A stretch of DNA of 64,000 bases from Butyrivibrio fibrisolvens (lineage in GTDB: Bacteria > Bacillota > Clostridia > Lachnospirales > Lachnospiraceae): the NCBI RefSeq assembly GCF_037113525.1, contig NZ_CP146963.1, positions 248,001 to 312,000 on the forward strand. The letters are read 5' to 3'. The notes beneath the pieces were generated by a model that was not told where the DNA came from, did no database searches, and saw only the letters and a program-made list of their open reading frames with translations. Shown here piece after piece: positions 1-8,814 of this stretch. A program made the translations under genes and the position numbers. Within the stretch, counting starts at the first letter, position 1. The number at the start of each line of letters is the position of its first letter.

Positions 1-2
1 TT

Positions 3-767
3 GCCAAGAAATTTCATTTATTTAAAAAGGCTTTAGGAGACAGAGAATATATATCGATCAGAGAATTTTCAGATCTTGTTCAGATGCCTGAAGATGAAAT
101 TAAAAAATGGATCAAGAAGATGATAAACAAGGGCGTTCTCATCGGTGCAAGATTTGATGATTCCGAGTCTACACTTATTCTTTCAGAGCATGCTTTTGAT
201 GAATACAAGAAGTTCCTTCAAAGTCAGCGTGAACAGGAGATGTATAACAGGGCAAGTCAGGTTGATACTCAGGGAATGAATGTAACATCAGATTCTCAGC
301 ATGTTATAGATGAGGGTAATGAATACCTTGTTAAGGTAAGACAGATCAATGACATGATCCCTGATAATGATGAAGAGCACATGTCAGATAAGCTCTATGC
401 TCTTGAGAATATCATGAAGAGGATATTCGAGCATGTGGGTCAGCATCCGGAGAAAGCTCAGGATCTTCGTAAGTTCATGAATTATTATCTCCCTACAACG
501 GAGAAATTATTAAATGCTTATGTACAGCTTGATGCCCAGCCTGAGGTTGGAGACAATATCAAGGATACCAAGAGACAGATATCTGATGCACTTAACACTA
601 TAAATACAGCTTTTGAGAAGCTTTTTGATGATCTGTTCCAGGAGCAGGCATGGGATATTGCTTCTGATATTTCTGTAATGCAGACTATGATGTCTCAGGA
701 CGGCCTTATGCAGGGACAGGCCATGGCGGCTCAGGACGGTATGATGCAAAGCCAGACTGGCAACTAA
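3..767 (+). CDS. XpaC-like protein (5-bromo-4-chloroindolyl phosphate hydrolysis family), 5' end missing
   Basis: The frame is open from base 3, so the true start lies before the window and only the last 254 residues are present. The first part is a mostly helical segment; the rest is helical and charged, and the tail is rich in Met and Gln. No membrane segment is visible in this part. The next gene is a TelA protein; XpaC-like and TelA-like proteins are commonly paired in Firmicutes, and that pairing is the main reason for the call. XpaC was named from a dye-hydrolysis phenotype and its biochemical role is not established. An internal Met at position 84 has no convincing Shine-Dalgarno site, which supports a start upstream. 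Confidence 0.6.
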   Translation, partial: AKKFHLFKKALGDREYISIREFSDLVQMPEDEIKKWIKKMINKGVLIGARFDDSESTLILSEHAFDEYKKFLQSQREQEMYNRASQVDTQGMNVTSDSQHVIDEGNEYLVKVRQINDMIPDNDEEHMSDKLYALENIMKRIFEHVGQHPEKAQDLRKFMNYYLPTTEKLLNAYVQLDAQPEVGDNIKDTKRQISDALNTINTAFEKLFDDLFQEQAWDIASDISVMQTMMSQDGLMQGQAMAAQDGMMQSQTGN

Positions 768-854
768 AATACTAAAGCATATATTTATAAATGCCAAAAA
801 TACATTTGATAAAGGAATTATTTGAAAATAAGTTTTTAACATTTGGAGGAAAAT

Positions 855-2024
855 ATGGAAGGACAGTTTTCAGAATTTAATTCACAGCCATCAGCACCAA
901 CACTCTCATTCGGAGATCCGCAGCCACAGGCAGCAGCTGCTCAGGCAGCTCCCGCACCTGAGACCAAAGAGCAGAGCACAAGACAGTTTGAAGCAGATGT
1001 TCAGCTGACTCCTGAAGAGCAGAAACAGGTTGATGAATTTGTAAAGCAGATCGATATCACAAATTCCCAGGCAGTAATGAACTACGGTGTTGGAACACAG
1101 AAGAAGCTTGCTGATTTCTCTCAGAAGGCTATTGATAATGTAAGAACAAAGGACATGGGAGAAGTTGGCGACATGCTCTCAGGCCTTGTTACAGAACTTA
1201 AGGATTTTGACGTTGATGAAGAAGAAAAAGGAATCATGTCCTTTTTCAAAAAGAGCGCTAACAGAGTAAATGCTATTAAAGCTAAATATTCTACAGTTGA
1301 GACTAATGTTAATGCCATCACATCAAAGCTTGAGCAGCATCAGGTAACACTGATGAAGGACGTAGCTCTTCTTGATCAGATGTATGCACTTAACCTTAAC
1401 TACTTCAAGGAACTTACAATGTACATTCAGGCTGGTAAGAAGAAGCTTGAAGAAGTAAGATCCACAACACTTGTTGAACTTCAGAACAAGGCTCAGGCAT
1501 CAGGACTTCAGGAAGATGCAGAAAAGGCCAAGGATCTTTCAAACCTTTGCGATAGATTTGAAAAGAAGATCTATGACCTTGAGCTTACTCGTACCATCGC
1601 TATGCAGACCGGACCTCAGATCAGAATGGTACAGTCTTCAGATACAATAATGGCTGAGAAGATCCAGTCTACAATCGTTAACACTATTCCTCTCTGGAAG
1701 AACCAGATGGTAATCGCTATCGGTGTTGAGCATGCTAATCAGGCAGCTAAAGCTGAGCGTGAAGTTAACGATATGACCAATGCACTTCTTAAGAAGAACG
1801 CTGATAAGCTCAAACAGGCTACTATCGCAACAGCCAAGGAATCTGAGAGAGGCATCATAGATATGGAGACGCTTCGCCATACCAACGAGACTCTTATCAG
1901 CACCATCGACGAAGTTCTTGCTATCCAGAAGGATGGAAAAGAAAAGAGAAGAGCCGCCGAAGCCGAACTCGGCCAGATCGAATCCCAGCTTAAGGATAAG
2001 CTCATTGAGGCATCAAAAGCGTAA
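855..2024 (+). CDS. telA: Toxic anion resistance protein, TelA family
   Basis: This 389-residue soluble protein begins with a Pro/Ala/Gln-rich tail of about 50 residues, followed by a long helical body typical of the TelA family (tellurite and toxic-anion resistance; KlaA/YceH relatives). It has no signal peptide or membrane segment. The ATG at 855 follows GGAGG at 845-849 and is preferred over an in-frame TTG at 843, which overlaps that site. The gene lies 87 bases after the XpaC-like gene, so the two probably form one operon. TelA proteins often sit near envelope-stress or TerD-type genes, but no TerD gene is in the window. The molecular function of the family is poorly known; tellurite resistance is a family label, not a shown role here. 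Confidence 0.85.
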   Translation: MEGQFSEFNSQPSAPTLSFGDPQPQAAAAQAAPAPETKEQSTRQFEADVQLTPEEQKQVDEFVKQIDITNSQAVMNYGVGTQKKLADFSQKAIDNVRTKDMGEVGDMLSGLVTELKDFDVDEEEKGIMSFFKKSANRVNAIKAKYSTVETNVNAITSKLEQHQVTLMKDVALLDQMYALNLNYFKELTMYIQAGKKKLEEVRSTTLVELQNKAQASGLQEDAEKAKDLSNLCDRFEKKIYDLELTRTIAMQTGPQIRMVQSSDTIMAEKIQSTIVNTIPLWKNQMVIAIGVEHANQAAKAEREVNDMTNALLKKNADKLKQATIATAKESERGIIDMETLRHTNETLISTIDEVLAIQKDGKEKRRAAEAELGQIESQLKDKLIEASKA

Positions 2025-2039
2025 TTTAGAACGTGGGCG

Positions 2040-2221
2040 GCAACTGCTTGGCCGCTTACAAGTATGTAAAATTACAGTATATAACGTCGGGACGCTCCCG
2101 CTCTGTGAAAAACGTAGCGGTACTAACGATGCAAAACACGCATCGTAAGTACCGACGTTTTTCAAAGCCACTCCTTATATATACTGTAATTTCACACACT
2201 TGTAAGCGGCCAAGCAGTTGC
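2040..2221. repeat. Long imperfect inverted repeat (182 bp hairpin)
   Basis: The outer arms are 24 bases and perfect (2040-2063 with 2198-2221). Pairing continues inward with interruptions through an AT-rich stretch ending in ATATA, and the tip forms another stem, GGTACTAACGATG with CATCGTAAGTACC. It begins 15 bases after the telA stop. There is no U-run of terminator type, although telA transcripts would carry it as a 3' structure. It has the same architecture as the hairpin at 18756-18975 but a different sequence. Small open frames inside it are artefacts of the palindrome. Confidence 0.8.
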
Positions 2222-2225
2222 TTTT

Positions 2226-2364
2226 CAGGGATGTATTTCTAGGTAGCCGGATACAGGATGTATCTAGCACATGTCCAGAAATACATGGATGTATTTCTAT
2301 GTGCCCGGATACAGGATGTATCTAGTACCTGTATAGAAATACATGGATGTATTTCTAGGTACCC
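2226..2364 (-). repeat. Tandem 58-59 bp double-hairpin repeats, about 2.3 copies
   Basis: Each unit carries two short palindromes: GAAATACATCCATGTATTTC and GATACATCCTGTATC, separated by AGGTAC-like spacers. Read on the minus strand, the units match the family at 11652-11825 and 9545-9603, with changed bases paired on both sides of the stems. The block ends directly before the -35 box of the proS promoter. Confidence 0.8.
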
Positions 2365-2393
2365 TTGACAATAAATTATGAATTGATTACAAT
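2365..2393 (+). promoter_or_regulatory. Sigma-A promoter of the proS T-box transcript
   Basis: TTGACA at 2365-2370 and TACAAT at 2388-2393 with a 17-base spacer form a near-consensus vegetative promoter. Transcription would start near 2400, at the 5' edge of the T-box leader. Confidence 0.8.
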
Positions 2394-2399
2394 CAAACG

Positions 2400-2684
2400 T
2401 AACGTTGAAGAGGAATAGTAATGGAACTGTCCTGTCCCAGAGAGAAGACTTATCTGGTGCGAAGTCTTTACAGAGATGTCCGTGAACCTGCCTTGGAGTT
2501 CTATGTGAAAGTTATAATATAAACGTGTTATGACGTAAGCATAGCGTTTCCCGCGTTAAGGGATAGTTGAGAGAAATCTGTTTTTCTTTTTCTAAAAGCA
2601 GATTTAAATAGGGTGGTACCGCCGAAGATGAATTTATAACCTTTGGTCCCTGTTTTTAATTAAACATGGACTGAAGGTTTTTTT
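2400..2684 (+). promoter_or_regulatory. T-box riboswitch controlling proS, with intrinsic terminator
   Basis: The leader contains the hallmark T-box sequence AGGGTGGTACCGCC at 2610-2623, which pairs with the NCCA end of uncharged tRNA in the antiterminator. A terminator follows at 2638-2684: AACCTTTGGTCC pairs with GGACTGAAGGTT and is followed by seven T residues. The 5' part has the typical GAAGAGGA...AGTA start of Stem I. The expected specifier is a proline codon; CCT at 2487-2489 is a candidate but I could not fold Stem I to confirm it. Uncharged tRNA-Pro would be expected to switch on the downstream synthetase. Confidence 0.92.
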
Positions 2685-2747
2685 ATGCATATTATTGCCG
2701 GATGTAATGAAAAGGCCTTGGTCCTGGGTACAAATAAGGAGAATACT

Positions 2748-4184
2748 ATGGCAAACGAAAAGAAGAAAATGGTATCTGAGATCACATCCATGGATGAGGA
2801 TTTCACACAGTGGTACACAGATGTGTGTATCAAAGCAGGTCTTATCAGCTACTCTAATATCAAGGGCTGCATGGTTATTAAGCCTTCAGGTTATGCAATC
2901 TGGGAGCTTATCCAGAAGCATCTTGATGAGAGGTTCAAAAAGACAGGGGTAAAAAATGTTTATTTACCAATGTTCATTCCTGAATCACTTCTTCAGAAGG
3001 AGAAGGATCACGTAGAGGGCTTCGCTCCTGAAGTTGCATGGGTAACTCATGGTGGACTTGAGCCACTTGCAGAGCGTTACTGTGTTCGTCCTACATCAGA
3101 GACATTATTCTGCGATTATTATAAGGGAGAGATCCACTCCTACAAGGATCTTCCACAGGTTCTCAACCAGTGGTGTTCAGTAGTCAGATGGGAGAAGGAG
3201 ACACGTCCTTTCCTTCGTTCACGTGAGTTCTTATGGCAGGAAGGCCACACAGCTCATGCTACTCTTGAAGAGGCAGAAGAGCGTACAGTTCAGATGCTCA
3301 ATGTATATGCTGACTTCTTAGAGAACGATATGGCTATCCCTGTTATCAAGGGTCAGAAGACAGAAAAAGAGAAGTTTGCAGGTGCTGAGCATACATACAC
3401 AGTAGAAGCTCTTATGCATGACTGCCGTGCTCTTCAGTCAGCTACATCTCACAACTTTGGTGATGGTTTTGCTAAGGCATTTGAGATTCAGTATCAGGGT
3501 AAAGACAATAAGCCTCACTACGTATTCCAGACATCATGGGGGCTTACAACAAGAACTATTGGCGCTATGATCATGGTTCACGGTGATAACGAAGGCCTTG
3601 TAATGCCTCCTAAGATTGCTCCTACTCAGGTAGTTGTAATTCCGATCCAGCAGAAGAAGGAAGGCGTTCTTGACTGTGCACAGAAGATCTATGAAAGCCT
3701 TAACGACTTCAGAGCATCTATCGATCTTACAGACAGAAGCCCTGGATTCAAGTTCGCTGAACAGGAAATGCATGGTATCCCGATCCGTGTTGAGATCGGA
3801 CCTAAGGATATGGAAGCTGGTAAGTGCGTTCTTGTAAGACGTGATACACGTGAGAAATACGAGTGCGCTATTGATGAAGTTCCTTCAAAGGTTGGAGAGC
3901 TTCTTGAGACAATCCAGAAGGATATGTACAACCGCGCTAAGGCTCATCTTGAAGCACATACATATGTTGCACATGACAAAGACGAGTTTGCTGAGAACTT
4001 CAAGGAGACAAAGGGCTTTGTTAAGGCTATGTGGTGCGGATGCCGCGAATGTGAAGACAAGATCAAGGAAGATTACAATGTTACAAGCCGTTGTATACCT
4101 TTCGAGCAGGAGAACATCTCAGATAAGTGCGTGATCTGCGGAAAACCTGCAACTAAGATGGTTTACTGGGGCAGAGCTTATTGA
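2748..4184 (+). CDS. proS: Prolyl-tRNA synthetase, archaeal/eukaryotic-type (ProS type 3)
   Basis: This 478-residue class II synthetase charges tRNA-Pro. It shows the class II motifs (RPTSET near residue 100, FLRSREFLWQEGHTAH after it), an anticodon-binding domain near residues 290-390, and a C-terminal domain with paired cysteines (CGCREC and CVICGK) of the zinc-binding kind found in archaeal/eukaryotic-type enzymes. It lacks the large YbaK-like editing insertion of the typical bacterial form, and its length fits the short type. The ATG at 2748 follows AAGGAG at 2736-2741; an upstream in-frame ATG at 2685 lies against the terminator and is rejected. The T-box upstream agrees with the amino-acid specificity. 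Confidence 0.95.
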   Translation: MANEKKKMVSEITSMDEDFTQWYTDVCIKAGLISYSNIKGCMVIKPSGYAIWELIQKHLDERFKKTGVKNVYLPMFIPESLLQKEKDHVEGFAPEVAWVTHGGLEPLAERYCVRPTSETLFCDYYKGEIHSYKDLPQVLNQWCSVVRWEKETRPFLRSREFLWQEGHTAHATLEEAEERTVQMLNVYADFLENDMAIPVIKGQKTEKEKFAGAEHTYTVEALMHDCRALQSATSHNFGDGFAKAFEIQYQGKDNKPHYVFQTSWGLTTRTIGAMIMVHGDNEGLVMPPKIAPTQVVVIPIQQKKEGVLDCAQKIYESLNDFRASIDLTDRSPGFKFAEQEMHGIPIRVEIGPKDMEAGKCVLVRRDTREKYECAIDEVPSKVGELLETIQKDMYNRAKAHLEAHTYVAHDKDEFAENFKETKGFVKAMWCGCRECEDKIKEDYNVTSRCIPFEQENISDKCVICGKPATKMVYWGRAY

Positions 4185-4258
4185 TATTGTTATTAAGCGT
4201 TTTTTGAGATGACAGAAAGCTTATTGCTTTGCGTCGTCTGCCAAAAGAAACTTACTGT

Positions 4259-4290
4259 GGGCGTCACACCTTGGTGCGGCGCCCTTTTTT
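4259..4290 (+). terminator. Rho-independent terminator after proS
   Basis: GGGCG...CACC pairs with GGTG...CGCCC and is followed by six T residues. It separates proS from cca. Confidence 0.8.
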
Positions 4291-4335
4291 GTCTATTTTT
4301 AAACGATTTGGTACAATATGCGTAGGAGTAATAAC

Positions 4336-5694
4336 ATGCGTATAGAAGATATAAAAATTGAAATGCCCAGTGCGGCAGCAGAAATATTAAACACATTACA
4401 TGAAGCCGGATACGAAGCTTACATTGTAGGCGGATGCGTTCGTGACAGTATCCTTGGCAGAGTGCCCGGAGACTGGGATATCACTACAAGTGCCCTTCCC
4501 CAGGAAGTAAAAAAGCTTTTTAAACGTACCATTGATACAGGTATTAAGCACGGTACCGTGACTATAATGAAGGGTAAGGAAGGCTATGAAGTAACTACTT
4601 ACCGCCTTGACGGTGTTTATGAAGATCACAGACACCCAAAGGAAGTTACATTTACAAGAAGTCTGATAGAGGATCTTAAGAGACGAGATTTTACTATAAA
4701 TGCAATGGCCTACAACGATAAAGAAGGCCTTGTTGATGAATTTGATGGAATCAGTGACCTTGAAAATAAAATTATAAGATGTGTAGGAGATCCTGTTAAA
4801 AGATTTGAAGAGGATGCTCTTCGTATTTTAAGAGCAGTAAGATTTTCTGGTCAGCTTGGTTATACTATAGATCCTGAAACTGCCAAAGCGGCAGGGGAGC
4901 TTGCACCTACACTTTCCAATATCAGTGCAGAGCGTATACAGACAGAATTTATCAAGATGATGACATCTGCGCATCCTGAAGTTATCAGGGATGCTTATAA
5001 ACTTGGCATTACGAAAGTTTTTTTGCCGGAGTTTGATGAGTGTATGGAATGTGAGCAAAACACTGAGCACCACTGCTATACAGTTGGCGAGCATATGATC
5101 CATTCTGTAATGGAGGTTCCTGCTGATAAGGTTTTAAGGCTCACTATGATCCTGCATGATATAGCAAAGCCCAAATGTAAGACTACGGATGAGTACGGAG
5201 ACCATTTTAAGGGCCATGCGTTTGAAGGTTCAATGATGGTTGAAGAGATCATGAGAAGGCTTAAGTTCGATAATGCAACAACCAATGCTGTGCGTAATCT
5301 TGTAAGATGCCATGATATCTTCATGAAGGATGAGCCTAATGATGTAAATGTTCGCAGAACTCTTTACTATGTAGGACCGGATAATTTTGAGGACCTTCTT
5401 AAGGTAAAAAGAGCTGATATGCTGGCTCAGAGTACTTTCGAGCGTGAAGAAAAAGAAAGACGACTTAAGCTTCTTGAAAAAATTGGCCATGAAATCCTTG
5501 AAAGAAAAGACTGTCTGTCTTTAAAAGAACTTGCAGTTGGAGGTAAGGACCTTCTTTCACTAGGAGTTACTCCGGGTAAGGAAATAGGAACAATTCTTAA
5601 CAATATGCTTATGGATGTTTTAAGGCACCCTAATCATAATGACAAAGAATATCTGATCAGGCATTTAAAGAACTATAATAAACCTGAGATTTAA
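4336..5694 (+). CDS. cca: CCA tRNA nucleotidyltransferase
   Basis: The 452-residue enzyme adds or repairs the 3' CCA end of tRNAs. The N-terminal class II polymerase-beta fold is clear: YIVGGCVRDSILGR near residue 30, then GDWDITTSA with the catalytic DxD-type acids, and RRDFTINAMAYN near residue 120. An RNA-binding/neck region follows, then an HD domain (LHDIAKPKC near residue 275), as in many Firmicute CCA enzymes. ATG at 4336 has TAGGAG eight bases upstream; the ATG at 4318 lies before that site and is rejected. The gene stands alone after the proS terminator. Whether it is CCA-adding or poly(A)-adding cannot be told with certainty from sequence alone; the lone copy argues for CCA addition. 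Confidence 0.92.
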   Translation: MRIEDIKIEMPSAAAEILNTLHEAGYEAYIVGGCVRDSILGRVPGDWDITTSALPQEVKKLFKRTIDTGIKHGTVTIMKGKEGYEVTTYRLDGVYEDHRHPKEVTFTRSLIEDLKRRDFTINAMAYNDKEGLVDEFDGISDLENKIIRCVGDPVKRFEEDALRILRAVRFSGQLGYTIDPETAKAAGELAPTLSNISAERIQTEFIKMMTSAHPEVIRDAYKLGITKVFLPEFDECMECEQNTEHHCYTVGEHMIHSVMEVPADKVLRLTMILHDIAKPKCKTTDEYGDHFKGHAFEGSMMVEEIMRRLKFDNATTNAVRNLVRCHDIFMKDEPNDVNVRRTLYYVGPDNFEDLLKVKRADMLAQSTFEREEKERRLKLLEKIGHEILERKDCLSLKELAVGGKDLLSLGVTPGKEIGTILNNMLMDVLRHPNHNDKEYLIRHLKNYNKPEI

Positions 5695-5804
5695 GCCTTA
5701 AGACACAGATAATAATAGCCGATATATTAATGACATGGAATGTCTGTTTTCGAAATTGTAATATGCCGTTAAACCAAAGGGTTATATATAAAGGGGAGAT
5801 GGAT

Positions 5805-8165
5805 ATGCGTAATTTCTTCAGAAAAACTTTCACTGTTGTTATTACTTTAGCTGTGGCTATAGCTTTTTTTCCAGCTGGTTTTATAGGCCAGACGGTTTCA
5901 TATGCTCAGACTGTTAATACAGTCTCTTTGGTTGGCAAGTACGATTCATCGGATCTTGCCATCATCAAATCAGTTGATACGGAGGGTAAGACAATTACCT
6001 TCCGAAATATCGATACAGGGCGTGACTACACGCTTTCTTATGACAATACCACTTTTATTTATAGTGAATATGGAAGGGCGCTGTCGGCTGCACTCCTTGA
6101 AGTTGGAGAAATAGCTGATATCACCTTTTTGTCAGGTTCAAGGCACCTTAATACTCTTGATATAAGTGCTGATGCCTTTAGTATAGAAAGGTCTTATGGT
6201 TATGACCTTCAGGCTGGACCTGAAACGGCGCAGATCGGTACAAGTTATTATCATATTACAGACAGATCACTGGTTCTGATAGATGGTAAGGCAGGGCGAA
6301 TTGCAGACGTACTTCCGGGTGACAGTATTAAAGTCTCGGGCGTAGGCACAGAGATATACTGTGTGGAAGTAAAACAGGGACACGGCTATGTATCTCTTTC
6401 TTCCAGCATGATAGGTGATGAAAGTATATCAGGAGCTTATCTTGAGATCGGTGAAAGAAATGTTTACCGTGTTACTGACGGAATGCTTGTAAGCGTTCCT
6501 GAAGGCACATATCAGCTCTATCTTACGGGAAAAGGAGTTGATTATGAGACTACGATCACAGTAGACCGCGATAAAGAGACTATAGTAGATACAAGCCAGA
6601 TAGAGATTGAATATAATTATGGCCTTGTTACATTTACTGTAGTACCGGCTGAGGCGCGCCTTTATGTAGACGGCGAGGAAATAAATCCTGCATGGCCTAT
6701 TGAACTTACATATGGAACCCACAAGATAGAAGCTACGGCGGAAGGATATCTTCCCTGCTCAGAGTATCTTCATGTAGGTTCATCCAAGGCAGAAGTTGAG
6801 ATCACTCTTCCTGTTGATGAGGATTATAAGAAGGAAGAAGATACAAGCACGACGGCGGCCTCAATCGATAATACACCATCTAATGATTCTGCCAATGATA
6901 GCAGCAAAGAAACAAATAACAGCAATAACAGTTCTACAGGTAAATCCAAGACTAAGACCAAGACACCGACAGCAGCTACAACAGCTGCGACAGTTAAGCC
7001 CGGAACCCTTATAAGCGGATATTATGTAAGGATCACAGCCCCCAAGGGAGTAGAAGTCTATCTTGATCCTGATAAGAACAAAAAGGATGATGACGGCACC
7101 TACATTGGAATAACTCCATGCTCTTTTACCAAGATAACAGGTGATCATGTAATAAGACTTAAGAAGGAAGGTTATCTGACCAAGGACTATACCATTAGTA
7201 TAGATTCTGAGAAAAAAGATAAAGAGTATGCTTTTGAGGAACTGAAAGTAGATCCTGCTGCAGCTGCAAGTACGGCCAGCACGGAAGAACCTGACGGAAC
7301 CAAGATAGAAGGCTATGGAGTATATGTTGATGCTCCTTACGGCTCGACCCTCTATGTTGACGGAGAAGAGGTGGGAAGTGTTCCGTGTTCCTTTGATAAG
7401 GTTAAGGGAAGCCATACCATAACCCTCACTAGAGACGGATATGTCACAAAAAGTTATTCCGTATATATTGACGGGAATAAGAAAGACAAGGTATACGAAT
7501 TCCCGGCTCTTGAAAGAAATGTTGATGTATATGCACTTGACGGGACAGAAGTTTATATTGATGGAGAATCCATAGGCGTTATAGAAGATGGTAATCCGGT
7601 AAGCTTTACCAAGGTTCCGGATTCTCAGTGCGACGGCCCGTCTACCATAAAGCTTGAGCTTGAAGACTACAAGACTATAGAAGAAGAGATAAACGTAAGT
7701 AATTACGACGGCGTAGATTCCCACTATTATGCTGACAGGCAGGAAAAAGAATCTTCGGGCGAAGATGATCCTGGAAGCGGTGACTCATCTGATAGCGCCA
7801 GCACTGCGTCAACGGATTCTTCAGAAGAAGCGTCGACAGGCTCTTCTTCGGATGCATCTGATTCTGATACTACAGGTGAAAGGACAGGTGACGAAGGTCA
7901 GGATCCTGATGATAATTCTGGTTCCGGATCTCAAAGCGGCGATACGGGAAGTGATGATTCAACAAGTGCATCATCAAATGCCGGCGGAACAACAGAAAAT
8001 GGAAACGCAGGCGAAGAATCAGGCGATACAAACCAGGGTGATCAAAACGCTGAAAACGGCAATGATACTGGAGGTGAGGAGTCTGGAGGAGGTGAAGCAG
8101 CACCGGAAAATCCTGATAATAGTACTGCTGATAATGAAAACGACGCAAATCCAGATTCTGACTAA
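5805..8165 (+). CDS. Secreted or surface PEGA-repeat protein
   Basis: A signal peptide spans roughly residues 1-35 (basic start, hydrophobic core, AQT cleavage region). Residues 40-260 form a beta-rich domain I do not recognise. Four PEGA-type repeats follow, with cores such as ARLYVDGEEI, VEVYLDPDKN, STLYVDGEEVG and TEVYIDGESIG. Repeats 1 and 2 are split by a Ser/Thr/Asn-rich linker. The last 150 residues are an extreme Ser/Asp/Glu/Gly low-complexity tail with no LPxTG motif, so wall anchoring is not shown. PEGA domains occur in bacterial surface proteins, often beside wall-binding or proteolytic domains; the function here is unknown. The start at 5805 has GGGGAG six bases upstream; an ATG at 5799 is possible. 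The large opposite-strand frames here are composition artefacts. Confidence 0.75.
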   Translation: MRNFFRKTFTVVITLAVAIAFFPAGFIGQTVSYAQTVNTVSLVGKYDSSDLAIIKSVDTEGKTITFRNIDTGRDYTLSYDNTTFIYSEYGRALSAALLEVGEIADITFLSGSRHLNTLDISADAFSIERSYGYDLQAGPETAQIGTSYYHITDRSLVLIDGKAGRIADVLPGDSIKVSGVGTEIYCVEVKQGHGYVSLSSSMIGDESISGAYLEIGERNVYRVTDGMLVSVPEGTYQLYLTGKGVDYETTITVDRDKETIVDTSQIEIEYNYGLVTFTVVPAEARLYVDGEEINPAWPIELTYGTHKIEATAEGYLPCSEYLHVGSSKAEVEITLPVDEDYKKEEDTSTTAASIDNTPSNDSANDSSKETNNSNNSSTGKSKTKTKTPTAATTAATVKPGTLISGYYVRITAPKGVEVYLDPDKNKKDDDGTYIGITPCSFTKITGDHVIRLKKEGYLTKDYTISIDSEKKDKEYAFEELKVDPAAAASTASTEEPDGTKIEGYGVYVDAPYGSTLYVDGEEVGSVPCSFDKVKGSHTITLTRDGYVTKSYSVYIDGNKKDKVYEFPALERNVDVYALDGTEVYIDGESIGVIEDGNPVSFTKVPDSQCDGPSTIKLELEDYKTIEEEINVSNYDGVDSHYYADRQEKESSGEDDPGSGDSSDSASTASTDSSEEASTGSSSDASDSDTTGERTGDEGQDPDDNSGSGSQSGDTGSDDSTSASSNAGGTTENGNAGEESGDTNQGDQNAENGNDTGGEESGGGEAAPENPDNSTADNENDANPDSD

Positions 8166-8255
8166 AAATCGAAAAAACGAAGCTACTTAAACGCAGTAAA
8201 CTAGGAGCAAATTGGAACGAAAGGTCTAAAAAATGGCTTAAAATAAGGGTTTTCC

Positions 8256-8284
8256 TTGACAACTTTTGCAAAAACGTATATAAG
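8256..8284 (+). promoter_or_regulatory. Strong sigma-A promoter of hup
   Basis: TTGACA (8256-8261) and TATAAG (8279-8284) are spaced by 17 bases. The strength fits an abundant nucleoid protein. Confidence 0.75.
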
Positions 8285-8311
8285 TAAATATATACCACAC
8301 AGAGCTGGTAC

Positions 8312-8360
8312 ACAAAAGCGCTATTTTAGCGGTGCTATAAAGCGGCGCTATAAAGCGCAA
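8312..8360 (+). repeat. Repeated GCGCTATAAAGC motif in the hup 5' leader
   Basis: Three imperfect copies of GCGCTATnnnAGC lie head to tail between promoter and ribosome site. They can also pair with each other as a hairpin, because GCGCTATTTTAGCG is nearly complementary to CGCTATAAAGCGC. The block ends about 10 bases before the GGAGG of hup, so it could act on translation or serve as an autoregulatory binding site. Neither role is shown. Confidence 0.6.
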
Positions 8361-8384
8361 TATACTTACAGGAGGAATTTCCTA

Positions 8385-8663
8385 ATGAACAAGACAGAAT
8401 TAGTAGCAGCAATTGCAGAAGATGCAGGATTATCAAAGAAGGACGCTGAGAAGGCTCTTAAGGCATTCACAGACGCAGTTACAGCAGAGCTTAAGAAAAA
8501 GGGTAAGGTTCAGCTTGTAGGCTTCGGTACATTCGAAGTTGCTAAGAGAGCAGCAAGACAGGGCAGAAATCCTCAGACAGGTGCTACAATGAAGATCGCA
8601 GCATCAGTTGCTCCTAAGTTCAAAGCTGGTAAGGCACTTAAGGACGCTGTAAACAAGAAATAA
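8385..8663 (+). CDS. hup: HU family DNA-binding protein
   Basis: This 92-residue protein is a complete HU: MNKTELVAAIAE start, dimerising helices, and the beta-arm signature GFGTFEVAKRAARQGRNPQTG at residues 46-66, with an intercalating-Pro position typical of HU. It compacts and bends DNA in the nucleoid. AGGAGG at 8370-8375 sets the start at 8385; upstream in-frame codons are part of the leader. It is the first gene of the conserved hup-rqcP-divIC group seen near tilS/ftsH in Firmicutes. Confidence 0.95.
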   Translation: MNKTELVAAIAEDAGLSKKDAEKALKAFTDAVTAELKKKGKVQLVGFGTFEVAKRAARQGRNPQTGATMKIAASVAPKFKAGKALKDAVNKK

Positions 8664-8745
8664 TTCACTAATTGAATTGTTTTTATAGAATTGGTCAATA
8701 TACCATTTCTAATATCAGCGACAAGTGTTAATACACGAGTTTGAG

Positions 8746-8775
8746 GCCTGCGGAGATTTAACTCTGCAGGCTTTT
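8746..8775 (+). terminator. Terminator between hup and rqcP
   Basis: GCCTGCGGAG pairs with CTCTGCAGGC, followed by TTTT. It probably reduces readthrough from the strong hup promoter into rqcP. Confidence 0.75.
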
Positions 8776-8814
8776 GTAAAAGTTCCGGATCATTTCCGGA
8801 TACGGGGTTTAAGT

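Noticed and set aside
1918..2242. Two short plus-strand frames over the end of telA and the following hairpin
   Set aside because: They cross the long inverted repeat; no ribosome site and no protein-like composition.
6861..7724. 287-codon open frame on the minus strand
   Set aside because: It lies opposite the PEGA gene, is Cys/Ile/Tyr-rich, and has no ribosome site; it comes from codon bias of the real gene.
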